DNA of 64,000 nucleotides from an uncultured Pelagibacteraceae bacterium (GTDB taxonomy: Bacteria; Pseudomonadota; Alphaproteobacteria; Pelagibacterales; Pelagibacteraceae), in NCBI GenBank assembly GCA_902617625.1, contig CACMXJ010000001.1:77001-141000 (forward strand). Direction: 5' to 3'. The notes under the pieces are model-generated. The model made no database searches. It was not told the origin of the DNA and saw nothing but the letters and a program-made list of their open reading frames with translations. This document shows, in pieces, positions 12,047-23,500 of the stretch (the stretch's first letter is position 1; each line of letters begins with the position of its first letter). A program made the translations under genes and the position numbers.

Positions 12047-14452
12047 TTAAGATCGAATTTTAGCGCCAGTCTTATTTTCAACTGTCTTGATTATCAAATT
12101 ATTAATTTTCTCTAAATCAGATTCATTTAAGGTTTTTTCAGATGACTGTATTGTTACACTTATTGCTATTGATTTATGATTTTCAGGAATATTTTCACCT
12201 TCATAAACATCAAAAATTTTTACATTTTTCACTAAACTTTCATCTACATTTGAGATGACGTTTATTAAATCCTGAGCATTTACATTTTTGTTTACAATAA
12301 ATGCAAAATCCCTTTCAGATTTTTGATAATCAGAGAATGAGAATTTTACCTTAAGATCATTTAAAGTTTTCTCTGGTAATTTTAAATTATCCATAAAAAT
12401 TTCAAAACCAACTAAGGACTCAGTTTTCATATCAACCTGCTTTAAAATATTTGGATGCATTTCTCCAAAATATGCAGCCACTTGATCATTTCTTTTATCT
12501 AAAAACAATCTTCCTGATTTGCCAGGGTGATAATAATTAGGAGTTTTGTTATCAATGAAAAATTTTTTAGAATCATAACCAGCTTCAACTAAAGCTTGGG
12601 TTACGTCTCTTTTCACATCAAACACATCTACATTTCTATCTTTTTCTATCCAAGATAATCTTGTTTTTTTTCCTGCTGACAAACCACAAACTACGGTATT
12701 CTGTTCACCAGGATTAGAACCATTAAATATAGGACCTATTTCAAATATTGATAAATCCCTAAAACCTCTATCGAGGTTTTTATTAATATGCATTATTAAA
12801 TTTGAAAAAATTGAATTCCTTAAAACTCCTAATTCTGAACTAATAGGATTAATAATTTTTATCTCTTTTTTTGTCTCTCTAAAATAATCATTATAACGTT
12901 GGTCTGTGAACGACCAAGTGATTGCCTCCAGATAACCTTTAGATGCAATTGATCTTTGTAAAAAATGAAATAATTTCTGAAACTTATTTAAAGTAGATTT
13001 TTTTCTTTGTTTAATTGGTTCTACATTCTTTATCTTTTCATAACCACTTATTCTTACCAACTCCTCAACGATATCTACTTCCTGTGAAATATCTGGTCTC
13101 CATGAAGGAACAGCTAATTTTAATCCTTTTTTAACCTTTTTTACCCCAAAACCAAGATCCTCCAAAATTTTAATCATTTCTTTTAAAGAAATTTTAAAAC
13201 CGGATATTTTTTCAAAAATATTTGGGTCAAATGATATTTTTTTCGTTTTGTAAGTTTCTATTTTTTGAATGTCAATTTTGCTAATTTCACCACCGCAAAT
13301 CTCTTTTATTAATTTCGCAGCTTTATTTAAACCATTTTCGATTGATAACGGATCTATACCTCTTTCAAATCTAAACTTTGCATCAGTATCAAGATTCATT
13401 TTTTTTGCTGTATTTCTTATTGATCCCGGTTTAAAATAAGCTGACTCTAATAATACATTTTTTGTATTAAATTCAGTACCAGATCTTGCACCACCAATAA
13501 TTCCTCCAAGTCCTAAAACACCTTTGTTATCACAAATAACACACATGCCACTCTCCAATTTATAATTTTTATTATCAAGTGCAGTAAATTCTTCTCCAGA
13601 CTTAGAATTTCGAACAATTATACCTTTTTCAATTTTATCAGCGTCATAAGCATGTAATGGACGATTAATATCAAGCATAACATAGTTTGTAATGTCAACT
13701 ATTGCTGAGATAGGTTTTTGTCCTATAGAAATTAATTTATCTTTAAGCCATTTAGGGCTTTCAGAATTTTTGACATTTGTTATTAAACAGCTTCCAAACG
13801 TAGTACATCCTTGTCCTTTTTCCTTATTAATTTTTACTTTTAATGTATGTTTATTTTTTGAATGAATTTTTTTTTCTTCTAAATCTATTAACTTTCCAAA
13901 ACCTGACGCTGCCAGGTCTCTAGCAATTCCTCTAATTCCAAGACAGTCTGGTCTATTAGGTGTTATAGATATATCGATAAGATTTGATTTTGATTTTGAA
14001 AAATAACTTTTACCAATATTTTTTCTAAACTCCTGGGTTAATTCAGTAATCCCATCACTATCATTAGACAAATTTAATTCAGATTCTGAACAAAGCATTC
14101 CATAAGAAGTAACGCCCCTTATTTTAGCGACTACTAATTTTGTCTTAGTTTTGGGAATAATTGCACCTGGAGGAGCATATATGGTTAGTAATCCTTCTTT
14201 TGCATTTTCTGCACCACATACAACTTTTTTAATTTTATTTTCACCAATATTTACATCACAAACTTTTAGTCGGTCTGCATTTGGATGTTTTTCAGTTTTT
14301 ATGATTTCAGCTATTTTAAATAACCCATTATCAGCGGAAAGACTCTCTACACTCTCTACCTCTAGACCTATGTTGGTAAGTTGCTCTAAAAGATTTTTTT
14401 CTTTCAGATTTGTCTTCAGATGATCTTTTAACCAATCAAATGTTATTATCAT
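12047..14452 (-). CDS. pheT: phenylalanyl-tRNA synthetase beta subunit
   Basis: The 801-residue beta chain of the (alpha beta)2 PheRS. It has the N-terminal EMAP-like tRNA-binding domain ([19 protein letters not shown], then [11 protein letters not shown]), the B3/B4 editing domain ([22 protein letters not shown], shortened here by its core [18 protein letters not shown]), the B5 domain, and a C-terminal anticodon-binding FDX-ACB domain ([14 protein letters not shown]). The length is normal. It overlaps pheS by 4 bp (ATGA), ensuring coupled synthesis of the two subunits. Confidence 0.97.
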   Translation of the reverse strand: MIITFDWLKDHLKTNLKEKNLLEQLTNIGLEVESVESLSADNGLFKIAEIIKTEKHPNADRLKVCDVNIGENKIKKVVCGAENAKEGLLTIYAPPGAIIPKTKTKLVVAKIRGVTSYGMLCSESELNLSNDSDGITELTQEFRKNIGKSYFSKSKSNLIDISITPNRPDCLGIRGIARDLAASGFGKLIDLEEKKIHSKNKHTLKVKINKEKGQGCTTFGSCLITNVKNSESPKWLKDKLISIGQKPISAIVDITNYVMLDINRPLHAYDADKIEKGIIVRNSKSGEEFTALDNKNYKLESGMCVICDNKGVLGLGGIIGGARSGTEFNTKNVLLESAYFKPGSIRNTAKKMNLDTDAKFRFERGIDPLSIENGLNKAAKLIKEICGGEISKIDIQKIETYKTKKISFDPNIFEKISGFKISLKEMIKILEDLGFGVKKVKKGLKLAVPSWRPDISQEVDIVEELVRISGYEKIKNVEPIKQRKKSTLNKFQKLFHFLQRSIASKGYLEAITWSFTDQRYNDYFRETKKEIKIINPISSELGVLRNSIFSNLIMHINKNLDRGFRDLSIFEIGPIFNGSNPGEQNTVVCGLSAGKKTRLSWIEKDRNVDVFDVKRDVTQALVEAGYDSKKFFIDNKTPNYYHPGKSGRLFLDKRNDQVAAYFGEMHPNILKQVDMKTESLVGFEIFMDNLKLPEKTLNDLKVKFSFSDYQKSERDFAFIVNKNVNAQDLINVISNVDESLVKNVKIFDVYEGENIPENHKSIAISVTIQSSEKTLNESDLEKINNLIIKTVENKTGAKIRS

Positions 14453-15516
14453 CGACTAAGGCCTCTATAATTCGTAGGTACATCCAATGGATCAAATCCA
14501 AAATGATTTAACCATCTATAATCACAATCAAAAAAAGCTCGCAAGTCATTGATACCATATTTCAGCATAGCAAGTCTATCAATCCCAATACCAAATGCGT
14601 ATCCCTGAAACTTTGATGGGTCTACTTTAACATTCTTTAAAACATTCGGATGAACCATTCCACACCCTAAAATCTCTAACCATTGATTTCCTTCTCCTAT
14701 TATAATTTTTCCATCTTTCATCTCGTATCCAATATCAACTTCAGCAGATGGTTCTGTAAAAGGAAAATGGCTAGGTCTAAATCTCATCTTAATTTTATCT
14801 ACTTCAAAGAACTCTTTAATAAAGTAATTTAAACATCCTTTTAGATGACCCATATTTATATTCTTATCTATATGAAGTCCTTCAACTTGATGAAACATTG
14901 GTGAGTGAGTTTGGTCACTATCTGATCTGTAAGTTCTTCCAGGTGCAATAATTTTGAATGGTGGCTTATCTTTCAACATAGTTCTAATTTGAACTGGAGA
15001 AGTATGAGTTCTTAATAGTCTCTGCTTTTTTTCATCCAAATAAAAAGTATCATGCATATCTCTAGCTGGATGATTTTCCGGTGTGTTAAGTGCTGTAAAA
15101 TTGTTATATTCATTCTCGACGTCGGGCCCTTCTTCAACGCTAAAACCTATTTCGGAAAAAATTGATGATATTTCATCAATTGTTTGTGAGACTGGATGAA
15201 TTTTTCCTCGAATAAATGATCTCTCAGGTAATGTAATATCAATTTTTTCTTTTTCTAATTTCTTTTTAATTTCAGCAGTTTCAAGTTCATTTATTTTTGA
15301 ATTTATTAAATTCTGAAGTTCATCTTTAATTATATTTAAGTCATAGGCAAATTTTTTTCTCTCCGACTCTGCAATTGTTCCAATTTTTTTGAATTGAGTT
15401 GAAATTAATCCACTTTTACCAAACAGATCAGATTTAATTTGGTTTATTTCAAAAATATCTAATTTTCCACCAAGTTTTGAAAGAAATTCATCTTTTATTT
15501 TTTTAAGATCTGACAT
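14449..15516 (-). CDS. pheS: phenylalanyl-tRNA synthetase alpha subunit
   Basis: The catalytic alpha chain, 355 residues. It has an N-terminal coiled-coil region (about 1-100), then class II motifs: motif 1 around [18 protein letters not shown], motif 2 [18 protein letters not shown], and motif 3 [16 protein letters not shown] as read in the C-terminal part. It charges tRNA-Phe with PheT. It lies 43 bp after rplT and overlaps pheT, in the classic order thrS-infC-rpmI-rplT-pheS-pheT. I see no tRNA-Phe attenuator in the short gap upstream. Confidence 0.97.
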   Translation of the reverse strand: MSDLKKIKDEFLSKLGGKLDIFEINQIKSDLFGKSGLISTQFKKIGTIAESERKKFAYDLNIIKDELQNLINSKINELETAEIKKKLEKEKIDITLPERSFIRGKIHPVSQTIDEISSIFSEIGFSVEEGPDVENEYNNFTALNTPENHPARDMHDTFYLDEKKQRLLRTHTSPVQIRTMLKDKPPFKIIAPGRTYRSDSDQTHSPMFHQVEGLHIDKNINMGHLKGCLNYFIKEFFEVDKIKMRFRPSHFPFTEPSAEVDIGYEMKDGKIIIGEGNQWLEILGCGMVHPNVLKNVKVDPSKFQGYAFGIGIDRLAMLKYGINDLRAFFDCDYRWLNHFGFDPLDVPTNYRGLSR

Positions 15517-15559
15517 TTTTACAGATTATTTCTTCAGAGAAATAAAACAATAGCGAAGA

Positions 15560-15916
15560 TTAATTTAAAGCTGATTGAGCTTTTTGAACGATAGTTTTAA
15601 AGGCTTCTGGACTATCATAGGCTATCTCAGCTAGAATTTTTCTATCGATTTTTATTCCACATTTATTTAATCCATTAATAAACTTAGAATATGTCAAACC
15701 TTCTGCTCTAACCCCGGCATTTATTCTTTGTATCCACAGTGATTTAAAATCTCTTTTCTTATTTCTTCGATCTCTATATGCATACTGCATAGCTTTTTCC
15801 ATAGCTTGCTTTGCAACTCTAATAGTATTTTTTCTTCTACCCCATTGACCTTTAACGGCTTTCAAAACTTTTTTATGTTTTGCTCTACTAGTTACACCTC
15901 TTTTAACTCTTGCCAT
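15560..15916 (-). CDS. rplT: 50S ribosomal protein L20
   Basis: A 118-residue basic protein that starts with [18 protein letters not shown] and contains the conserved RNA-binding block [20 protein letters not shown] and [15 protein letters not shown]. It binds 23S rRNA early in assembly and, in other bacteria, represses its own operon. It lies 1 nt after rpmI. The 3' end contains a short AGCT-flanked inverted repeat but no T-run. Confidence 0.98.
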   Translation of the reverse strand: MARVKRGVTSRAKHKKVLKAVKGQWGRRKNTIRVAKQAMEKAMQYAYRDRRNKKRDFKSLWIQRINAGVRAEGLTYSKFINGLNKCGIKIDRKILAEIAYDSPEAFKTIVQKAQSALN

Positions 15917-15917
15917 A

Positions 15918-16124
15918 TTAACCCCTTAAACTGTAAGGCATATATGACTTAACAATTTTACCGTCTTGTTTTGACATAGTTGTAGTGCCTCTTAATTTTC
16001 TTATTTGAGAATTTGTTCTTTTTATCATGCCATGCCTTTTACCAGCTTGGGCCATTATTACTTTACCCCTTGCAGATATTTTGAACCTTTTTTTTGCAGA
16101 GCTTTTTGTTTTTAGTTTTGGCAT
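15918..16124 (-). CDS. rpmI: 50S ribosomal protein L35
   Basis: A 68-residue basic protein with the L35 signature [32 protein letters not shown] and the C-terminal [11 protein letters not shown]. It is located between infC and rplT as in most bacteria. There are 53 nt between infC and this gene and 1 nt to rplT. Confidence 0.98.
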   Translation of the reverse strand: MPKLKTKSSAKKRFKISARGKVIMAQAGKRHGMIKRTNSQIRKLRGTTTMSKQDGKIVKSYMPYSLRG

Positions 16125-16177
16125 AATTTTGCGAGTTTATACAAAGAATGTTATTAATTTACAACTACTATTAAAGC

Positions 16178-16723
16178 TTATAAAGGCTGAATTACCATTA
16201 TCATTTGCTTTCCATCGAACTTCGGATGTAATTCTACCTTACCAATTTCCTTCATATCCTCTTTGATTTTTGTCATTAACTCATTACCTAAATGTGAGTG
16301 CTGAAGTTCTCTACCTTTAAATCTTATTGTAAATTTTACTTTATCACCTTTAGCAATAAATTTTTTTGCATTTTTTACTTTAAACTCGTAATCATGTGTC
16401 TCAGTTACAGGCCTCATTTTAATTTCTTTTAATGCAATTATTTTTTGTTTTTTTTTAGCAAGGTTTGCTTTTTTTTGCGCATCGTATTTATATTTTCCCA
16501 TATCCATTATTTTACAAACTGGTGGATTTGCATTTGGAGCTATTTCTATTAAATCTAAACCTTGATTCCTCGCCATCGATATTGCTTCGTTTGTGCTAAT
16601 GACACCCAAATTTTCTCCATCACTACCTATAACTTGAACTTCTGGAGATGAAATTCTATTATTAGATCTTGGACCTCGATCTTTAGTTCTTCTCTGAAAA
16701 TAATTTTGCTTAAGATCTGCCAC
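16178..16723 (-). CDS. infC: translation initiation factor IF-3
   Basis: A 181-residue factor that prevents premature subunit joining and proofreads the start codon. It has the N-domain block RISSPEVQVIGSDGENLGVI, the linker KYDAQKKANLAKKKQKI and the C-domain KEIKMRPVTETHDYEFKVKNAKKF. The start codon is GTG at 16723, directly abutting the thrS stop codon (TAA then GTG, no spacer), so translation is probably coupled to thrS. A non-ATG start fits the general habit of infC, whose product discriminates against weak start codons (AUU in E. coli). Confidence 0.96.
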   Translation of the reverse strand: MADLKQNYFQRRTKDRGPRSNNRISSPEVQVIGSDGENLGVISTNEAISMARNQGLDLIEIAPNANPPVCKIMDMGKYKYDAQKKANLAKKKQKIIALKEIKMRPVTETHDYEFKVKNAKKFIAKGDKVKFTIRFKGRELQHSHLGNELMTKIKEDMKEIGKVELHPKFDGKQMIMVIQPL

Positions 16724-18643
16724 TTAAATTGAGGATACTTTATTTAAAGCAGAAAATGTTTTTAAAAATTTATTTAATTCCATATTCTCTTGTTTATTAG
16801 AATCCAATCTTCTAATAGTTACGGAGTTACTGTCAACTTCTTTTTTACCACAAATTAATAAAATAGGGACTTTTGCAAGAGAATGTTCTCTTATTTTATA
16901 GTTCAAATTATGATTTTTTAAATCAACTATTGAGCTCATACCAGCTTCTTTTATTTTTTTGGAAACTTTACTTGCATATTCCTCAAAGTCCTCTGAAATC
17001 GGAATTACCACTGTTTGCAGTGGAGATATCCAAAATGGAAACTTGCCAGCATAATTTTCTATTAAAATTCCAATAAATCTTTCAAGAGATCCAAACAAAG
17101 CTCTGTGTAACATCACTGGAACTTTTTTTGTTCCATCTTTGTCTACATAAGAAGCACCTAACCTTCCAGGTAAATTAAAATCAACTTGTAGGGTTCCACA
17201 TTGCCAATCTCTTCCAATAGCATCCCTTAAAACAAATTCAATTTTAGGTCCATAAAATGCACCCTCACCCTTATTAATGGTATATTCTAATTTAGTCGCT
17301 TTGACTGCCTCTAATAAAGCTGCCTCTGCTTTATCCCACACACTATCATCTCCGACTCTCAGCTCTGGTCTATCAGAATATTTGAGAACAACATCTTCAA
17401 AACCGAGATCTTTATAAATTTCTAAGATAAGATTAGTTACTATTAAACATTCTTTTGTTATTTGATCTTCAGTACAAAATATATGAGCATCATCTTGTGT
17501 AAACGCTCTTACTCTCAATAGACCATGAAGCGCGCCTGAAGGCTCATAACGATGTACCTTTCCAAACTCAGACATTTTTAATGGCAAATCTTTATAGCTT
17601 TTGAGACCTTGATTAAAGACCTCTACACAACCTGGACAATTCATAGGTTTAATAGCAAATATCTTTTCATCTGGAGTAGTTGATGTATACATATTTGCTC
17701 CAAATTTTTCCCAATGGCCAGATTTTTCCCACAGACTTCTATCTAATACCTCTGGAGTATTTATCTCTTTATATCCAGCAATATCTTGTTTCATTTTCAT
17801 ATAATTAATTAATTTTTGAAACAGTGCCCAACCCTTTTCATGCCAAAAGACAGATCCTGGGCTCTCTTCTCTAAAATGAAATAGATCCATCTCTTTACCA
17901 AGTTTCCTATGATCTCTTTTTTCTGCTTCTTCAATTCTTTTTAAATAATTATCTAGATCTTTTTGAGATGCCCAACTAGTTCCATAAATTCTTTGTAACA
18001 TTTCATTTTTCGAGTCTCCCCGCCAATATGCTCCTGCAACTTTTGTAAGCTTAAATGCTTTACCAATTTTTCCAGATGAAACTAGGTGTGGCCCTCTACA
18101 TAAATCATGCCAAGTATCACCATGATGATAAACAGTTAGCTCTTCACTCTCTGGAATACTCTCTATTATTTCTGCTTTATAGTTTTCACCAATCTTTTTG
18201 AAGTGGCTTATCGCTTTATCTCTTTTCCAAACTTCTCTTCTTGTTTTTACATCTTTATCGATTATTTCTGACATTTTTTTTTCAATTTTATCTAGATCAT
18301 CTTCTGTAAAAGGTTCTTTTCGAGCAAAATCATAGTAAAAACCATTTTCTATTACAGGTCCTATAGTTACCTGTGTACCCGGGTATAATTCTTGAACGGC
18401 CATCGCCATAATGTGAGCCGTATCGTGTCTTATAACTTCAAGACCCTCTGGATCTTTTGCAGTAAAGATTTTTACTGAACAATCTTTTTTAATTGAAAAA
18501 TACAAATCTTTTAACTCACCGTCGACACTCATTATCAATGCTTGTTTTGATAATGACTTGCTTATTTTTTCTGCAACATCTAAACCTGTAACTTCTTTGG
18601 GAAATTCAATATTTTTTCCATCTGGTAATGTAATTATAGGCAT
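16724..18643 (-). CDS. thrS: threonyl-tRNA synthetase
   Basis: A class II synthetase of 639 residues. It has a TGS domain (1-60, MPIITLPDGKNIEFP), an editing domain with HDTAHIMAMAVQ and a metal-binding region (YHHGDTWHDLCRGPH), then the catalytic core with zinc ligands (MNCPGCVEVF), motif 2 (GKVHRYEPSGALHGLLRVR) and motif 3 (HRALFGSLERFIGILIE), and the C-terminal anticodon-binding domain. It abuts infC downstream and the GT4 gene upstream with no spacer, so it is probably the middle of a long transcript. Confidence 0.98.
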   Translation of the reverse strand: MPIITLPDGKNIEFPKEVTGLDVAEKISKSLSKQALIMSVDGELKDLYFSIKKDCSVKIFTAKDPEGLEVIRHDTAHIMAMAVQELYPGTQVTIGPVIENGFYYDFARKEPFTEDDLDKIEKKMSEIIDKDVKTRREVWKRDKAISHFKKIGENYKAEIIESIPESEELTVYHHGDTWHDLCRGPHLVSSGKIGKAFKLTKVAGAYWRGDSKNEMLQRIYGTSWASQKDLDNYLKRIEEAEKRDHRKLGKEMDLFHFREESPGSVFWHEKGWALFQKLINYMKMKQDIAGYKEINTPEVLDRSLWEKSGHWEKFGANMYTSTTPDEKIFAIKPMNCPGCVEVFNQGLKSYKDLPLKMSEFGKVHRYEPSGALHGLLRVRAFTQDDAHIFCTEDQITKECLIVTNLILEIYKDLGFEDVVLKYSDRPELRVGDDSVWDKAEAALLEAVKATKLEYTINKGEGAFYGPKIEFVLRDAIGRDWQCGTLQVDFNLPGRLGASYVDKDGTKKVPVMLHRALFGSLERFIGILIENYAGKFPFWISPLQTVVIPISEDFEEYASKVSKKIKEAGMSSIVDLKNHNLNYKIREHSLAKVPILLICGKKEVDSNSVTIRRLDSNKQENMELNKFLKTFSALNKVSSI

Positions 18644-19798
18644 TTAGTTTAATAATCTTTTATACTCTGAATATGTAGAAAAACACATTTTTTCAACATT
18701 AAATTTTTTTATTATATTGTTTCTTCCTTCTTTGCCCATAAGATTTCTAGATGTTTCATCCATTGTTAATCCATGAATTATTTTTTTACTTAAAGACTCT
18801 GCATCCCCCGATTTAAATAAAAAACCTGTTTTTTCATCAATAATTGTCTCATTGGATCCTCCAATATTACTAGCTATAATTAATTTTTCCATAGATTGTG
18901 CTTCCACAGCAACTCTTCCAAAAGCCTCTGGTTCAATTGAGGCTGATACAATTATATCAGAAACTTTATAAGCTAATGCCATATCATTACAATGATCTAT
19001 AAATTTTATTTGATTTGTTAAATGGTATTGCTCAGTAAGACGTATTAATTTTTTTTTATAAAGGTCTCTTCCTTGATCGTTTCCAAGTATAACTGCATGG
19101 AAAGCTTCATAACCTAATTCAATTTTAACAAGATTAATTGCCTCAATAAATAATTCTTGTCCTTTCCACGAAGTAAGCCTTCCTGGCATTAAAATTATTT
19201 TTTTTTCATCATGGATGTTCCATTTTTGAAGTAAATTTTTTTCATCATTTTCTAATTTTGTGGAAGAGTCAAAATAGTCAACATTTATTCCCCTAAAAAT
19301 AACTAAAAATTTTTTTTGACTTGTTAAAAATTCAGAATAATTTTCTTTAATGTGAGAAAAAATAAAATTTGATCCTGCAATAATCAAATCAGATCTTACC
19401 ATCACAGAATTATAAAATTTTTTAAACTTGCCACTAAAATTGTAAGTTCCATGAAATGTAGTTACAAACTTTCTATTAGTTAACTTTGTTGCAAATAAAC
19501 AAGACCAAGCTGGTGCTCTACTCCTTGCATGAACAATTGAGATCTTAAAAAATAAAATTATCCCAATTAATAAAATTGTATTTATCAGAATCAATAATGG
19601 GTTTTTACTATGAACTGGAAGTTTAATTAGTTTTACTTTTTTTTTATCAACGAATTTTGTTAATTCCCCTCCGCTAGTTACTATAAAAGACTCACACCCA
19701 TTTTCTGGTAAATAATGAGCAATATCAAAACATCCTGTTTCTGCTCCTCCATAACCTAGTTTTGGTATTACTTGCAGGACTTTTATATTAGACGACAT
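18644..19798 (-). CDS. glycosyltransferase family 4 protein
   Basis: A 384-residue GT-B fold glycosyltransferase. The N-terminal part has VIPKLGYGGAETGCFDIA. The C-terminal donor domain has ILMPGRLTSWKGQELFIEA and the E-x7-E motif in SIEPEAFGRVAVEAQ, followed by GGSNETI. The likely reaction is transfer of a nucleotide-sugar to a surface glycan or lipid A core. It is the first gene of the minus-strand run and its stop directly precedes the thrS start with no spacer, an unusual coupling of a surface-glycan gene with a translation operon. The sugar specificity is unknown. Confidence 0.85.
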   Translation of the reverse strand: MSSNIKVLQVIPKLGYGGAETGCFDIAHYLPENGCESFIVTSGGELTKFVDKKKVKLIKLPVHSKNPLLILINTILLIGIILFFKISIVHARSRAPAWSCLFATKLTNRKFVTTFHGTYNFSGKFKKFYNSVMVRSDLIIAGSNFIFSHIKENYSEFLTSQKKFLVIFRGINVDYFDSSTKLENDEKNLLQKWNIHDEKKIILMPGRLTSWKGQELFIEAINLVKIELGYEAFHAVILGNDQGRDLYKKKLIRLTEQYHLTNQIKFIDHCNDMALAYKVSDIIVSASIEPEAFGRVAVEAQSMEKLIIASNIGGSNETIIDEKTGFLFKSGDAESLSKKIIHGLTMDETSRNLMGKEGRNNIIKKFNVEKMCFSTYSEYKRLLN

Positions 19799-19840
19799 AC
19801 AGTTAGATTATATAATAATAGAGATAACTAATAAACTTTT

Positions 19841-20587
19841 ATGAGCAAATTCAATTACTTTAAAATAAATAAATCAAAAAAAATCAGATACTTAAAATAC
19901 AACCAAAAAAATAAAGCTTACATAGTTTTTTTACACGGGTTTATGTCTGATTTAGAGGGAAAAAAACCTAAAGCATTTTTAAATTTTGCAAAAAAAAATA
20001 AACTTGGTTTTCTTGCACTAGAATATTCTGGTCATGGAAAATCATCTGGTAAATTTATCAATGGGAATATCTCAAAATGGACTAAAGAGACAACTTTATT
20101 AATTAAAAAAATTGTCAAAAAAAATAGAATCATCTTAGTTGGCTCAAGTATGGGGTCTTGGATCGCTTTAAATCAATTTAAATTTTTTAAAAAACAAATT
20201 GTAGGTTTTTTAGGAATTGGTTCTGCACCTCAATTTTTAGAGGGTTTAATGTGGAAAAAATTTTCAAAAAAAATGAAAAAAGAAATAACAATAAATGGGA
20301 TTATCAACTTAAAGCATGGAAATTATGAATATCCAATCTCTTTACAACTAATTAAAGATGGCCGGAAAAATAAAGTATTTCATAAAAAAATTTACGACAA
20401 GTTAAAGATTACTATGGTTCATGGACAAAAGGATGAATCTGTCCCTGTCAGTTATTCCAAAAAAGTTTTAAAAATTTTTATAAATTCAAAAAAAAAATTA
20501 GTTATCATTAAAAAGGGTGATCACAGCTTATCTTCACCTAAGTGGTTAGGCATATTAAAAAAAGAGTTAAAAATTATGATTAACTAA
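19841..20587 (+). CDS. alpha/beta hydrolase
   Basis: A 248-residue alpha/beta-fold hydrolase. It has the oxyanion HGFMSDLEGKKP, YSGHGKSSG, nucleophile elbow GSSMGSW (Ser103), probable acid Asp in MVHGQKDESVP and His in KKGDHSLSSP. No signal peptide is seen. The family resembles YqiA/BEM46-type or palmitoyl thioesterase-like hydrolases; the substrate is unknown. Its 3' end overlaps the convergent gltB by 8 bp. Confidence 0.85.
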   Translation: MSKFNYFKINKSKKIRYLKYNQKNKAYIVFLHGFMSDLEGKKPKAFLNFAKKNKLGFLALEYSGHGKSSGKFINGNISKWTKETTLLIKKIVKKNRIILVGSSMGSWIALNQFKFFKKQIVGFLGIGSAPQFLEGLMWKKFSKKMKKEITINGIINLKHGNYEYPISLQLIKDGRKNKVFHKKIYDKLKITMVHGQKDESVPVSYSKKVLKIFINSKKKLVIIKKGDHSLSSPKWLGILKKELKIMIN

Positions 20588-23500
20588 CTTCTTTAATCTT
20601 AGACTTAAAAGTAATTGGATTTTTAAGTTTATTAATCATCTCTTTTGGACAAACCTGAACAAAATTTTTAATTTCAACTTCAAAATTTTCAAAAATATTT
20701 TTTGATATCAACGATCCTGTCTCCTTTGAATGTTCTAAAATTAATTCTTTTAAATAACTTGTCCAATAATCTGTCTCAACATTTTGCCAAACAACTGAAT
20801 CTGGATTTACTTTTTTTTCAAACTCTTTAGATTTATCATAGATAAATGCCATACCTCCGGTCATGCCAGCTGCAAAGTTGTCACCGACATTTCCTAAAAT
20901 AACAACTGTTCCTCCAGTCATATACTCACAACCATTTGAGTCACAACCCTCAATAACTGTAGTTGCACCAGAATTTCTTACAGCAAATCTATCACCTGCT
21001 TGACCCGCAGCAAAAAGTTTACCTGAAGTAGCTCCGTACAGAACTGTATTTCCGATGATTGTATTTTCATTAGAGATTAAATTACTTTCATCCGAAAGTT
21101 TTATTGAGATTGTAGCGCCTGACAATCCCTTGCCGACATAATCATTTGCATCACCTTTAAGATTTAATTTTAGTCCTTTTGATGAAAAAGCACCAAATGA
21201 CTGACCCGCAGAGCCTTTAAAATTTATTGTAAGAAAATTTTCATCAAGTTTTTCGTAACCATACTTTTTGTAAAGATGATGTGAAATTCTTGTACCAACT
21301 GCCCTGTTTGTATTTTTGATAATAAATTCTTTCTCAACTTTTTCTAAATTATCTAAAGATTTTTCTATTTCTGGCCAAATTTCCTGGTCTAATGTTTCTG
21401 GTACTTTATTGATCTCCAATGACTCGCAGTATCTTTTTTTGTTTCCTGGGTCTGCCTGAACAAATAATGGATTTAAATCCAAATCATCTAAATTTGGTGA
21501 AGCTTTATTAACTTGCATTAATAAATCAGTTCTTCCAATTATATCATTTAATGATTTAAAACCTAATTCAGCTAAAATTTCTCTTACTTCAGATGCAATG
21601 AAAGTGAATAAATTTACAACCTTGTCTGGGGTACCAGTAAATTTTTCTCTTAATTTTTCATCTTGTGTACAAACACCTACTGGACAAGTATTTGAGTGGC
21701 ACTGTCTTACCATTATACATCCCATTGCCACTAGAGCTGTTGTTGCAACTCCATACTCCTCTGCTCCCATCATTGCAGCAATAACAACATCTCTTCCAGT
21801 TTTAATACCACCATCAGTTCTTAACGTAACTTTGTGTCTTAAATTGTTTAACGTTAAAACCTGATTTGCCTCAGTGAGACCCATCTCCCAAGGTATTCCA
21901 ACGTATTTGACACTTGTTTGAGGAGTTGCGCCTGTTCCTCCATTATGACCTGAAATTAAAATAATATCTGCTTTTGCTTTAGCTACACCTGCAGCAATAG
22001 TTCCAATTCCAGATGATGCAACTAGCTTGACACCAACTCGTGCTTTTGGATTTGTTTGTTTCAAATCATAAATCAGTTGTGCCAAATCTTCTATGGAATA
22101 AATATCGTGATGTGGAGGTGGAGAAATTAATGTTACTCCTGGTGTGGAATGACGTAGTCTTGCAATCTCCTTTGTTACTTTGAAGCCAGGTAACTGACCG
22201 CCTTCCCCTGGTTTAGCGCCTTGTGCCATTTTAATTTCTATTTCATTACAATTATTCAAGTAATTTACAGTCACACCAAATCTAGCAGATGCAATTTGTT
22301 TAACTCTAGAATTTGCACTATCACCACTATCCATCACCTTAAATCTTTCTGCATCTTCTCCACCTTCACCACTACAAGAAGCTCCTTTAATTCTATTCAT
22401 TCCAATAGCAAGTGTTTCATGCGCTTCTTTAGATAAAGCACCGTGGGACATGCTTCCACTACCAAATCTTTTCAGTATTTTTTCTATTGGTTCAACTTCA
22501 GATAAATCTATTGATGAACCCAATTTTTTTTTTCTAAAATCAATTAGATCCCTCAAATTTATTGGTGGTAAATTATATATACCTTCAGCATATTTCTTAT
22601 ATGCCTCATATGAATTTGAGCCTACAGCGCTTTGTAATAAATGAATTAGCTTTCCTTGATATTGATGTGTTTCACCGTTTTTCCTGTATCGATAAATACC
22701 TCCAATTGGCAATATAGTTTCTGTGCTTTCAAATGCTTCTTTGTGAATTTCTCTTATTTTTTTTTCAATTCCAACTAAACCAATGCCTGAAATTTTCGAG
22801 GTAACTCCAGGAAAGTATTCATTTACAACTGTTCTGCTCAATCCTACTGTCTCAAAATTACATCCACCTCTGTAAGAACTTAAAACCGAAATCCCCATTT
22901 TTGACATTATCTTCAATAAACCTGCATTAACTGAATTAATGTAGCGTTGTACACATTCATCAAAACTAAATTGACCAAAAAGTTTTTTTTCATATCTCTG
23001 ATATAAACTATCGAAAGCCAGATATGGATTTACTGTAGTTGCTCCAACTCCAATTAATGTTGCAAACGAATGAGTATCTATAGCCTCTCCAGACTGAACA
23101 TTTATAGAAACATAACCTCTTAGTTTTTTTTGTATCAAAAATGTGTTTATGGCTCCGACACATAATAACATAGGCATAGGCAATCTTTCAGATGAGAGAT
23201 TTTTGTCACTTAAAATCAGTTGGGTAATACCTTGTCTTACTGCAATTTCAGATTCTTTTTGAATCCTGTTAATAGAATTTTCTAAATTATCATTTTGTGA
23301 AAATGAGCAATCAATGGTCACTGAACTTTTACCAAAAAAATTAGTGAACTTGTTAAATTGTGAATTTGATAAAATAGGACTATTTAAAACATAAATATTC
23401 TCTTTGGTTAAAGTATCAAAATCAAGAATATTACCTAAATTTCCAAATCTAGTTTTTAAACTCATCACTTTATTTTCTCTTAAAGAATCAATTGGTGGAT

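Noticed and set aside
15540-15600. AGCT-flanked inverted repeat at the rplT end as a terminator
   Set aside because: No T-run follows on the minus strand, and pheS and pheT continue in the same direction.
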